Source: an uncultured Collinsella sp. (GTDB lineage: Bacteria; Actinomycetota; Coriobacteriia; Coriobacteriales; Coriobacteriaceae). Taken from it: a stretch of 7,029 nucleotides of DNA. Both the position numbers and the translations under genes were made by a program. Under the pieces are notes generated by a model. That model made no database searches, was not told the DNA's origin, and saw nothing but the letters and a program-made list of their open reading frames with translations. Location of the stretch: contig CABUBZ010000090.1 of NCBI GenBank assembly GCA_902489945.1, positions 1-7,029 on the forward strand, given 5' to 3'. Below, one piece after another: positions 1 through 6,184 of the stretch. Positions within the stretch are counted from its first letter, which is position 1. Each line of letters opens with the position of its first letter.

Positions 1-1
1 C

Positions 2-859
2 CCCACGCAGCCTGCTGCCCCGGTGGTCGAGAGCGATCAGGCAGCCGAGGTCGCAAGCCTCGATAACGCGCTCAACAACCCCGATTTTACGTCGGTGTTT
101 GCGCCCATCGATCCGCAGGCCAGCCGCAAGAAGATGGCCAAGCAGGCCGGTGTCGAGCCCGTCATCCTTATGGAGCATGTCACCAAGATCTATCCGGCAC
201 AGCCCAACAAGCCTGCACTCGACGACATCAACATCGAGATCTATCCGGGCGAGTTCGTCTTCCTGGTCGGTCACTCCGGCTCGGGTAAGACCACGCTGCT
301 GTCGACGCTCAACCGCGACGTCAAGCCGACGAGCGGCCGCATCCTGGTTGCCGGTCAGGACCTCATGAAGATCAAGAACCGCAAGGTTCCGTTCCTGCGC
401 CGCCAGATTGGCGCCGTGTTCCAGGACTTTAAGCTTCTGCCGCAAAAGACCGCCTACGAAAACGTGGCGTTTGCCCTGCAGTGCATCGGCAAGCCCAAGG
501 GCGTCATTCGCAGCCAGGTGCCCGAGGTGCTGCGTCTGGTCGGCCTGGCCGATCAGATGGACTCGCTGCCCGACCAGCTTTCCGGTGGCGAGCAGCAGCG
601 CGTTGCCGTCGCCCGCGCTATGGTCAACCGTCCGCCGCTGCTGATCTGCGACGAGCCCACGGGTAACCTCGACCCGGCGATCTCGCTGGGCATCATGAAG
701 CTGCTCGAGCGTATTAACCGCACCGGCACCACCGTGATCGTCGCCACGCACGACCGCGAGATGGTCGATAGCATGCACCGTCGCGTGATCGCCCTCGAGG
801 GCGGCCACGTTATCCGCGACCAGGAGAGGGGAGGTTACGGCAACTATGGCACCAACTAA
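2..859 (+). CDS. ftsE: Cell-division ABC transporter ATPase FtsE (5' end not in window)
   Basis: This is the cytoplasmic ATPase of the FtsEX complex, which uses ATP-driven conformational change to activate peptidoglycan hydrolases at the septum. Counting from the GTG at 23, all ABC motifs are present: Walker A GHSGSGKT at residues 83-90, Q-loop Q134, signature LSGGEQQR at 186-193, Walker B LLICDE at 206-211, D-loop NLD at 215-217 and switch H243. The family core (EHVTKIYP) begins near residue 51, so about 50 residues precede it. The frame stays open to base 2, so the true start may lie outside the window. Internal candidates are GTG 23, ATG 134 and ATG 170, none with a convincing Shine-Dalgarno. 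The extra segment (NPDFTSVFAPIDPQASRKK) has coding-like composition. The last 14 bases overlap ftsX, as expected for a coupled pair. Function is very secure; the start is not. Confidence 0.96.
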   Translation, partial: PTQPAAPVVESDQAAEVASLDNALNNPDFTSVFAPIDPQASRKKMAKQAGVEPVILMEHVTKIYPAQPNKPALDDINIEIYPGEFVFLVGHSGSGKTTLLSTLNRDVKPTSGRILVAGQDLMKIKNRKVPFLRRQIGAVFQDFKLLPQKTAYENVAFALQCIGKPKGVIRSQVPEVLRLVGLADQMDSLPDQLSGGEQQRVAVARAMVNRPPLLICDEPTGNLDPAISLGIMKLLERINRTGTTVIVATHDREMVDSMHRRVIALEGGHVIRDQERGGYGNYGTN

Positions 860-1766
860 CGTGGGCTACTCCTTCAAAGAGGCAATCAGCCACTTCTTCC
901 GTAACTGGACTACCTCGCTCGGCGCCGTCATCACGATCTTCCTTTCGCTGTTTATCATTGGCCTGTTCATCATGGGCTCTGCGATGCTGAACTCCGTGAT
1001 CGGCACCGTCGAGGATCAGGTTGTCATCAACGCGTTCATTAGTGATGACGCCGATCAGGCCGATGTTCAGGCTTTTGAGGCCGAGCTTAAGACGTGGAAT
1101 AACGTCAAGTCCGTGACCTATAAGGACAAGGACGACGCGCTGGCCGAGTATACGAGCAAGATGTCGGGCAACGCCGACGCCACCATGAGCGCGCTCGATG
1201 GCCAGAACCCGCTGCCGGCTTCCTTCGCTATTGAGATGGACGATCCGTCCAAGGCCGAGAGCACGGCAAAGAAGCTCAAGAAGGATGCCGATTTCCAGAA
1301 GATCGTGGATGACGGCGACGTCAACGCGAGCGTGCTGTACGGCCAGGAGGAAGCGAGCCTCCTGTTCCAGGTGACCAACTACATCCGCATCGCCGCCGTG
1401 GTGCTCGTTGGCCTTCTGACCTTTATCGCATTCATCTTCATCAACAACACGATTCGCCTGTCCATCACGGCGCGTCGTCGTGAGATTGCGATTATGCGTC
1501 TGGTCGGCGCCAGCAACGGCTTCATTCGTGGCCCGTTTATCACCGAGGGCGTGCTGCAGGCCATTTTGGGCTCGCTGCTTTCCATCGGCGTTCTGGAGCT
1601 GCTGCGCAATCTGATGATTCCGCGTCTGCAGGAGAGCATCGGCTGGATGTCGTTTGCCCTGCCGATGCAGTACTACCTGGTGACCTATGCTGCGCTGATT
1701 CTGGTCGGCGTGATTATCGGTCTCTTTGGTTCTGCCATCGCCATGCGCCGCTACCTGCGCGTGTAG
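846..1766 (+). CDS. ftsX: Cell-division protein FtsX, membrane partner of FtsE
   Basis: FtsX is the integral membrane subunit that transmits FtsE ATP hydrolysis to cell-wall hydrolases outside the membrane. The 306-residue product is of normal family length and topology. A cytoplasmic N-terminus (YSFKEAISHFFRNWTTSLGA) leads into TM1 at about 25-48. An extracytoplasmic domain of about 130 residues follows, then TM2 at about 182-199, TM3 at about 230-255 and TM4 at about 276-300. The diagnostic cytoplasmic loop RRREIAIMRLVGAS lies at 210-223. The ATG at 846 is preceded by a GGGAGG at 829-834 inside the end of ftsE, so translation of the two is probably coupled through the 14-base overlap. The gene ends 25 bases before a strong terminator, closing this transcription unit. 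I am confident of the identity. Confidence 0.97.
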   Translation: MAPTNVGYSFKEAISHFFRNWTTSLGAVITIFLSLFIIGLFIMGSAMLNSVIGTVEDQVVINAFISDDADQADVQAFEAELKTWNNVKSVTYKDKDDALAEYTSKMSGNADATMSALDGQNPLPASFAIEMDDPSKAESTAKKLKKDADFQKIVDDGDVNASVLYGQEEASLLFQVTNYIRIAAVVLVGLLTFIAFIFINNTIRLSITARRREIAIMRLVGASNGFIRGPFITEGVLQAILGSLLSIGVLELLRNLMIPRLQESIGWMSFALPMQYYLVTYAALILVGVIIGLFGSAIAMRRYLRV

Positions 1767-1790
1767 GCATGCCTGGAATTCATCCCTTCC

Positions 1791-1824
1791 AACGGGTCGT
1801 CTCTTATGGGGCGGCCCGTTTTTT
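1791..1824 (+). terminator. Intrinsic terminator after ftsX
   Basis: The arm AACGGGTCG at 1791-1799 pairs with CGGCCCGTT at 1812-1820, giving nine pairs with one G-T wobble and a 12-base loop. A run of six T follows directly at 1819-1824. It lies 25 bases after the ftsX stop and 78 bases before the RNase R start, so it most likely ends the ftsEX transcript. Confidence 0.87.
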
Positions 1825-1863
1825 GATCCCTAGGGGACGGCAGGATGGCGAATCATTTGGGTA

Positions 1864-1877
1864 GACTCTTTGGAGTC
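1864..1877 (+). repeat. Small perfect hairpin in the RNase R leader
   Basis: GACTC (1864-1868) and GAGTC (1873-1877) form a perfect five-pair stem around TTTG. It sits 14 bases upstream of the rnr Shine-Dalgarno, between the ftsX terminator and the gene. It is too short to assign a function and may be chance. I see no convincing -35/-10 pair in this gap, although rnr needs its own promoter if the terminator is efficient. Confidence 0.35.
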
Positions 1878-1901
1878 GGCAATCGATAGTTAGGAGGCGC
1901 C

Positions 1902-4037
1902 ATGGGGCGCAATAACAAGCATAAGCGTGGAGCTCGCAATAAGCGCGGGCCGGTGCGCAGCGAACGCCGTCCGAGCCTGACCGGGCGCGTGCAGCTCCAT
2001 GAGCACAGTGCCTATGTCATAACCGAGAATGGCGACTACAAGGTCATGGGCCGTGGCAAGCGCGAGATTATGGATGGCGATACCGTTGCCGTGAGCATTA
2101 AGAACAGCCCGCACGGTGAGCGGCGCGCCGTGATCGAAGGCGTGGTTGAGCGCGCAGCCATAAGCGTGGTGGGTACGTACCAGACCGCCGGTCCGCTCGG
2201 TGTGATCGAGCCGCTCGATTCGCGCTTGAAGGCCGACTTCTTCATTTTGCCCGAGGATACCTCGGCGGATCGTCTGGGTGTCCACCCGGGTGATGCTGTT
2301 GTCGCGCGCATTTTGACCTACCCGACGCGCCTGGAATCGGGTACCGTGACGATCGAGCGCCGCATTGGCGGAGATGACGCGCCCGATTTGGGCGTTCAAT
2401 ATGTGATGGCGCGTTACGGCTATACCGATAGCTATCCCGAGGCCGCGCTGGCCGAGGCCGAGGGGCTTTCGCTCGATGTGTCCGCGGCGCTTAAGGACCC
2501 GCTCCGCCGCGATCTGCGCGACCGCTTTGTCATCACGATCGACCCGGTCGACGCGCGCGACTTTGACGATGCCATTTCGTTGGAGCGCACGCCCGAGGGT
2601 GGCTACAAGCTGGGTGTGCATATCGCCGACGTTTCACACTATGTGGCTTGGGACGGGCATATCGATCTTGAGGCTCGCCATCGTACGACATCGGTGTATC
2701 TGGCCGATCGCGTGCTTCCCATGCTGCCCGAACGCCTGTCCTGTGACCTGTGCTCGCTTCGCCCTGACGAGGACCGCCTGGCGTTTACCGTTGACATCGA
2801 GCTCGATGCACAGGGTCGCGTGCGGCATTACGATCCGTACCCCAGCGTGATTCGCTCGCGTGTGCGTATGGACTATGACGGCGCCGAGGCGCTGCTGGTG
2901 CGTGCCGGCGCGGTTGAGTATTCGGTGCTGGAGGGTGCGGCCGAGGATGTTGCGGCTGCCGAGACCTCGCGCGAGGAAGCGCTTGAGCGCGGTCTTGCGT
3001 GCGAGGAGGCCGCCCGCGGCTACAACGTCGACCTCGGCGATTTCCTTGTCGCCGCTAACGAGCTCGCCGAACTCCGCCGTCGTATTCGTCGCGCCCGCGG
3101 CTCAGTCGATTTTGACACGGCCGAGATTCGCGCTCTATTGGATGAGGACGGAGTACCCGTGCAGATTGTGGCGCGTGAGCGTTCGTGTGCCACGTCGCTT
3201 ATCGAGGAAGCCATGCTGCTCGCCAACGAGTGCGTTGCAGAGTGGCTGGCAGACCGTGATATCGAGGCCTGCTATCGCGTGCATGAGGATCCGAGCCCCG
3301 ATAGCCTGCACGGTGCCGCCGTTGCGCTGGCGCAGCTAGGCATCATCGACGATCGCCGTGCTGCCGGTATTGCCCTGGGGAGCCCCGATGAGCTGCAGGC
3401 TGCAGTTGATGCTGCCGCCGGTACGGCCAACGCACCGCTCGTTAACACGCTGCTTCTGCGCAGCATGCAGCGCGCGCTGTACAAGCCGCGCAACGAGGGC
3501 CACTTTGCGCTCGCCGCGCCGTGCTACTGTCACTTTACGAGTCCCATCCGTCGCTACCCTGATCTGGTGGTGCACCGCGTGCTCAAACTGCAGTTGGCCT
3601 ATGAGCAGCTCGGCGGCAAGGACGCCTTGGTCCGTACGCCGCGGCTGATCGGCAAGGGGCGCGAGTCGCTGCCGCGCATTCTGCCGCAGATCTGCCGCGC
3701 ATGCAGCGATGCCGAGCGCGCGGCAGATGCCGCCAGCCATGCGACGCAAAAGATCAAGATTGCCCAGTACTATGAGGACCGTCTGGGCGAGCGCTATGCC
3801 GGAACCGTCTCGTGGGTTAGCAGCATGGGCCTTTTTGTGCGCTTGGACCTAACGCAGGTCGAAGGCTTGGTTTCGATCAAGAGTCTGGGCAACGAGTGGT
3901 TCGAGTTCGACGAGGACGCGCTCACGCTCACAGGTGCCGACACGGGCACCCGTTACGAGCTGGGGCAGCGCGTGATTATCGAGGTCTCGCGCGTCAATAC
4001 CACGCGTGGGCACTTGGACTTTAAGCTTATCCATTAG
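1902..4037 (+). CDS. rnr: Ribonuclease R (RNB-family 3'-5' exoribonuclease)
   Basis: RNase R degrades structured RNA processively from the 3' end and serves rRNA, mRNA and tmRNA-linked decay in the cytoplasm. Visible parts of the 711-residue protein are a basic N-terminal tail (about 1-24), cold-shock/OB-like RNA-binding domains (about 25-160), the RNB catalytic domain (about 195-575) and a C-terminal S1 domain (about 629-710, starting GERYAGTVSW). The metal-binding motif DPVDARDFDDAIS starts at 214, giving D214, D220, D222 and D223 as the expected Mg2+ ligands. HIADVSHYV lies at 240-248. HFTSPIRRYPDL at 544-555 carries R550, the counterpart of the catalytic arginine. The ATG follows AGGAGG (1892-1897) with only four bases between, which is short but clear. 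The protein is shorter than E. coli RNase R (about 813 residues) and lacks a long lysine-rich tail, so it ends at S1. No smpB gene follows within the window. Confidence 0.97.
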   Translation: MGRNNKHKRGARNKRGPVRSERRPSLTGRVQLHEHSAYVITENGDYKVMGRGKREIMDGDTVAVSIKNSPHGERRAVIEGVVERAAISVVGTYQTAGPLGVIEPLDSRLKADFFILPEDTSADRLGVHPGDAVVARILTYPTRLESGTVTIERRIGGDDAPDLGVQYVMARYGYTDSYPEAALAEAEGLSLDVSAALKDPLRRDLRDRFVITIDPVDARDFDDAISLERTPEGGYKLGVHIADVSHYVAWDGHIDLEARHRTTSVYLADRVLPMLPERLSCDLCSLRPDEDRLAFTVDIELDAQGRVRHYDPYPSVIRSRVRMDYDGAEALLVRAGAVEYSVLEGAAEDVAAAETSREEALERGLACEEAARGYNVDLGDFLVAANELAELRRRIRRARGSVDFDTAEIRALLDEDGVPVQIVARERSCATSLIEEAMLLANECVAEWLADRDIEACYRVHEDPSPDSLHGAAVALAQLGIIDDRRAAGIALGSPDELQAAVDAAAGTANAPLVNTLLLRSMQRALYKPRNEGHFALAAPCYCHFTSPIRRYPDLVVHRVLKLQLAYEQLGGKDALVRTPRLIGKGRESLPRILPQICRACSDAERAADAASHATQKIKIAQYYEDRLGERYAGTVSWVSSMGLFVRLDLTQVEGLVSIKSLGNEWFEFDEDALTLTGADTGTRYELGQRVIIEVSRVNTTRGHLDFKLIH

Positions 4038-4069
4038 CCAAATCCCGACTCATGGTGGGGGAGCGGAGA

Positions 4070-4087
4070 GCGGCCTTTCGGGACCGC
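4070..4087 (+). terminator. Weak hairpin after rnr, possible terminator
   Basis: GCGG (4070-4073) can pair with CCGC (4084-4087), and some further inner pairing is possible after a mismatch. It lies 33 bases after the rnr stop. No T run follows, so it would be a poor intrinsic terminator. It is recorded because nothing better is visible between rnr and the recombinase. Confidence 0.2.
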
Positions 4088-4135
4088 CCTTCGCATTTGA
4101 ATCGTGGCTACCTTGCCGTCTGCTCGGCCGCCCGC

Positions 4136-4157
4136 TTACCTGCTATTTGAGAGGTAA
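4136..4157. repeat. Inverted repeat upstream of the recombinase (outer)
   Basis: TTACCT (4136-4141) and AGGTAA (4152-4157) are perfect inverted arms around a ten-base loop. The right arm is shared with a second dyad, AGGTaaaACCT (4152-4162). Together with the larger repeat immediately downstream this fills the 60 bases ahead of the recombinase start. It could be an operator or a recombinase-binding subsite; neither can be shown from sequence alone. Confidence 0.5.
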
Positions 4158-4196
4158 AACCTACCAAAATAAACCTGTCCCTTTTTGGCAGGTTTA
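4157..4196. repeat. Nested inverted repeat directly upstream of the recombinase
   Basis: AAACCTACCAAAA (4157-4169) is complementary at 12 of 13 positions to TTTTGGCAGGTTT (4183-4195). Nested inside, TAAACCTG (4170-4177) pairs perfectly with CAGGTTTA (4189-4196), so the right arm can fold with either of two left arms. AAACCT therefore occurs twice directly and once inverted. The element ends 18 bases before the recombinase ATG at 4215. A weak promoter-like pair, TTGAGA (4148-4153) and TAAACC (4170-4175), overlaps it. The dyad is seen directly; an autoregulatory operator, recombination site or attenuator role is inference. Confidence 0.7.
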
Positions 4197-4214
4197 CAAG
4201 AAAGCGGGGATGAG

Positions 4215-4820
4215 ATGGCGACGGTGTACGGTTATGCGCGGGTGAGTTCGCGCGATCAGAACCTTAATCGGCAGCTGGATGCGCTGGGCGCCTATGGCGT
4301 GGGCTCGGCGAATATTTATGCCGACCATGCGAGCGGCAAGGACTTCGATCGACCGCGTTATCGCGAGCTGCTGCACGTCCTGGGAGACGGGGACGTGCTG
4401 GTGGTGCTTTCTATCGACCGACTTGGCCGTAATTACTCCGAGATTCTTGAGGAATGGCGACGCATTACCAAGGAGCTCGGGGTTGCCATTGTGGTGTTGG
4501 ACATGCCATTGCTTGACACGCGCGCTAGGGCCAGCGGCGCGCCGGATGTGACCAACGTCTTGATTGCCGATATTGTGCTGCAACTGCTGAGCTACGTGGC
4601 GCAGGTGGAGCGCGAGAATATCCATCGGCGCCAAGCGGAGGGAATTGCAGCGGCGCGGGCGCGAGGGGTCCGTTTCGGTCGACCTCGCAAACCGTGCCCT
4701 CCTCAGTTTGAGCTGGTGCGCGATAGCTATGAGGCGGGCGATATTACCCGCAGCCAGGCAGCAAAGTGCCTGGGCGTGTGTGTGGGGACGTTCGATCGCT
4801 GGATGCGCGAGGCGGGGTAG
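4215..4820 (+). CDS. Small serine recombinase, DNA invertase/resolvase family
   Basis: The 201-residue protein is a site-specific recombinase that cuts and rejoins DNA through a phosphoserine link. The catalytic domain begins YGYARVSS with R9 and nucleophile S11 (the Hin R8/S10 equivalents). It continues with ASGKDFDRPRY (39-49), DRLGR (68-72, with R69 and R72) and the E-helix VERENIHRRQAEGIAAARARG (131-151). FGRPRKP (154-160) is the minor-groove linker, and a helix-turn-helix follows at about 175-198 (GDITRSQAAKCLGV). Nothing is truncated, so it is probably active. I chose ATG 4215 because it places the domain start as in Hin and follows GGGGA at 4206-4210; a longer in-frame reading from TTG 4185 would run through the inverted repeat. 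I see no paired crossover sites or other transposition genes, so invertase and resolvase roles cannot be separated. Confidence 0.92.
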   Translation: MATVYGYARVSSRDQNLNRQLDALGAYGVGSANIYADHASGKDFDRPRYRELLHVLGDGDVLVVLSIDRLGRNYSEILEEWRRITKELGVAIVVLDMPLLDTRARASGAPDVTNVLIADIVLQLLSYVAQVERENIHRRQAEGIAAARARGVRFGRPRKPCPPQFELVRDSYEAGDITRSQAAKCLGVCVGTFDRWMREAG

Positions 4821-4910
4821 GGGTTTGCGTCGCTTTGTCGCTTCCTGTTGCGATTCAAATTTTGATACGGTGACGATGCCATTTGGGGCTACACTCGCTG
4901 ATATTCAAAA

Positions 4911-4917
4911 AAGGAGG
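4911..4917 (+). promoter_or_regulatory. Ribosome binding site fixing a TTG start
   Basis: AAGGAGG is a full Shine-Dalgarno, seven bases before TTG 4925. An upstream in-frame ATG at 4883 would place this site inside the coding region and add 14 residues that do not look like family sequence. The site therefore decides in favour of the TTG start of the VanZ-like gene. In the 104 bases between the recombinase stop and this start I find no convincing promoter or terminator. Confidence 0.8.
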
Positions 4918-4924
4918 TTGGCCC

Positions 4925-5506
4925 TTGGCGCGCGTAAAACAAATAATCGGATGGACCGCAATTGTTCTGTTCGTTGCAACGCTGGCGGGCATCTGGGTGC
5001 TGACGGAGCAAAATGCGGTGGAGACGTCGTTGCTGAGCGAGTCCACCGCGCGTGTGGTGGAGGGTCAGGCTACGGGCGTTCAGGCTACTGATGCCACGGG
5101 TGAAGCCCAAGCGGAGAACGGAATGACCGGGGGAACCGATTCGGCTGCCTCGAATGCCCTGTCTGGCCGACTTACTTCCATTCGCATGTGGGTGGGCACG
5201 AACGTCCGTCGCGTTGCCCATACCGTAGAATTTTTCTTCGTCGGGTTGTTCGCCTCGGTGGTCGTGGTTTGCCTTTCCAGGCATCCGTGGAGCGTATGCT
5301 CCCGTTGCGTGCCCGTATTGCTCTTTTGCGCCGCCTGCTCCGTTGGCGATCAGGTACATAAGATCTTTGTTCCCGGCAGGCATTTCGACGTTATCGATTT
5401 AGGATTCGATGCTGCGGGCTATGTCACCGCCATGCTGTTGGTATTGCTGGCAGCGGCGTTGGTGCGCCATGCGACTCGGCCGATCGGCGCCCATGCGAGG
5501 CGCTAG
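4925..5506 (+). CDS. VanZ-like family membrane protein
   Basis: The 193-residue product from TTG 4925 starts with a membrane segment at about 7-25 (IIGWTAIVLFVATLAGIW). A hydrophilic linker rich in Ala, Thr, Glu and Gly follows at about 28-82. The C-terminal part carries VanZ-type motifs: RRVAHTVEFFFVGL (95-108, with H99 and E102), then DQVHKIFVPGRHFDVIDLGFDAAGY (142-166), where D142, H145, R152, D155 and D158 match the family's polar pattern. Membrane segments are at about 100-117, 129-141 and 165-182. The family is named for VanZ, a protein linked to low-level teicoplanin resistance, but most relatives have no known job, so resistance should not be inferred here. It probably sits in the cytoplasmic membrane with the linker outside. 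It is followed by a 122-base gap. Family assignment is fairly secure from the motifs; function is unknown. Confidence 0.8.
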   Translation: MARVKQIIGWTAIVLFVATLAGIWVLTEQNAVETSLLSESTARVVEGQATGVQATDATGEAQAENGMTGGTDSAASNALSGRLTSIRMWVGTNVRRVAHTVEFFFVGLFASVVVVCLSRHPWSVCSRCVPVLLFCAACSVGDQVHKIFVPGRHFDVIDLGFDAAGYVTAMLLVLLAAALVRHATRPIGAHARR

Positions 5507-5549
5507 CCTTAAGACGAGACATCGCGACTGCCTATGCTTCGACATTGAC

Positions 5550-5555
5550 TACAAT
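5550..5555 (+). promoter_or_regulatory. Possible -10 element for the ArsC/Spx-like gene
   Basis: TACAAT matches the -10 consensus at five of six positions and lies 74 bases before the ATG at 5629. No good -35 hexamer is found 16-18 bases upstream (GACTGC is the nearest), so this is a weak call. Confidence 0.3.
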
Positions 5556-5628
5556 AACGGCTGCAATCGCGAGCGGTCGTCGATGTGCAGTTTTCCAGAC
5601 ACCTGTTTTCTCTAAGAAAGGAAATCCC

Positions 5629-5988
5629 ATGGCGGTATTGTTTGTTGAATATCCCAAGTGCTCGACCTGTAAGAAGGCCAAGGCATGGCTGGACGAACAT
5701 GGGGTAGAGTATATCGATCGCGATATCGTTTTGGACAATCCCACGGCTGATGAGCTTGCGACCTGGATTGCTCGTTCGGGGCTGCCGGTGCGGCGCTTCT
5801 TTAATTCGTCGGGCATGAAATATCGAGAGCTGGGCCTGAAGGCGCGTCTGGATGCGGGCATGACGGATCAGGAGTGCTACGAGCTGCTGGCGAGCGACGG
5901 CATGCTGGTCAAGCGTCCGCTGCTGGTGGGCGATGACTGTGCGATTCCCGGCTTTAGGGAATCGGCTTGGGCCGAGGCGTTGCTGTAG
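5629..5988 (+). CDS. ArsC/Spx-family thioredoxin-fold protein, YusI-like
   Basis: This 119-residue cytoplasmic protein belongs to the family shared by glutaredoxin-type arsenate reductases, Spx regulators and YusI/YffB-type proteins. It begins with the redox motif YPKCSTCKKAKAWL, with C11 and C14 forming CxxC. RRFFNSSGMKYREL at 55-68 and ELLASDGMLVKRPLL at 85-99 match YusI-type relatives closely. R96 in KRP is the family's conserved arginine. ATG 5629 is supported by AAAGGA at 5617-5622, six bases upstream; the 28-residue in-frame extension to 5545 is not domain-like. There are no ars operon genes nearby, so arsenate reduction is not supported by context. A thiol redox or regulatory role is equally possible. 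The gene ends five bases before a tandem hairpin array that may end its transcript. Family is secure; the substrate is not. Confidence 0.92.
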   Translation: MAVLFVEYPKCSTCKKAKAWLDEHGVEYIDRDIVLDNPTADELATWIARSGLPVRRFFNSSGMKYRELGLKARLDAGMTDQECYELLASDGMLVKRPLLVGDDCAIPGFRESAWAEALL

Positions 5989-5992
5989 CGGC

Positions 5993-6178
5993 TGCGGAAA
6001 GTGCGACCCGGAATTCGCTTCCAGAATGGGATGCACTTTCCCAAAGTGGCCGGTTGCGGAAAGCACGTCCCATTCTGAGCTTCGATTGTGGGACACGGTT
6101 TCCGGTTGAGGGCTCGACGGGAAAGTGGGGACCAGTTTGAGCTTGAGATCTGGGACGCACTTTCCGCCGGCGGGCCTG
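5993..6178. repeat. Three tandem 62-base hairpin units (array of imperfect palindromes)
   Basis: Left arms start at 5996, 6058 and 6120 and right arms at 6028, 6090 and 6152, so both repeat with an exact 62-base period. Each unit is a 14-base left arm (consensus GGAAAGTGCGTCCC), an 18-base loop, a 14-base complementary right arm (consensus GGGACGCACTTTCC) and a 16-base spacer. Arms match within a unit at 12, 11 and 11 of 14 positions (one unit-1 mismatch being a G-T wobble). Loops differ more but keep a GCTT core in the same place. The array fills the space between two convergent genes and has no plausible coding frame. It resembles extragenic palindromic (REP/BIME-like) repeats and could also act as a bidirectional transcript end. 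It is not a CRISPR array: spacers are too few and short, and there are no cas genes. Confidence 0.88.
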
Positions 6179-6184
6179 CCTCAG

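Noticed and set aside
1890..2621. Long minus-strand open frame of 243 residues
   Set aside because: It lies entirely opposite rnr, whose domains are clear. Such antisense frames arise from GC-rich codon bias.
4006..4245. Plus-strand 79-residue frame bridging rnr and the recombinase
   Set aside because: It overlaps the rnr end in another frame, crosses the inverted repeats and the recombinase start, and shows no domain-like sequence or ribosome site.
4862..4895. TTGATA and TACACT as a promoter for the VanZ-like gene
   Set aside because: The two hexamers are 22 bases apart, too far for a normal vegetative promoter.
5545..5628. N-terminal extension of the ArsC/Spx-like protein
   Set aside because: The extension contains the Shine-Dalgarno for ATG 5629 and has no similarity to the family's N-terminus, which normally begins a few residues before the CxxC strand.
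5629..5988. Arsenic-resistance locus
   Set aside because: The protein is closer to YusI-type relatives than to dedicated arsenate reductases, and no arsR, arsB or acr3 gene is adjacent.
5993..6178. CRISPR array
   Set aside because: Only three units, each itself palindromic, with 16-18 base intervals that are partly similar to one another. No cas genes are present. A tandem hairpin repeat explains it better.
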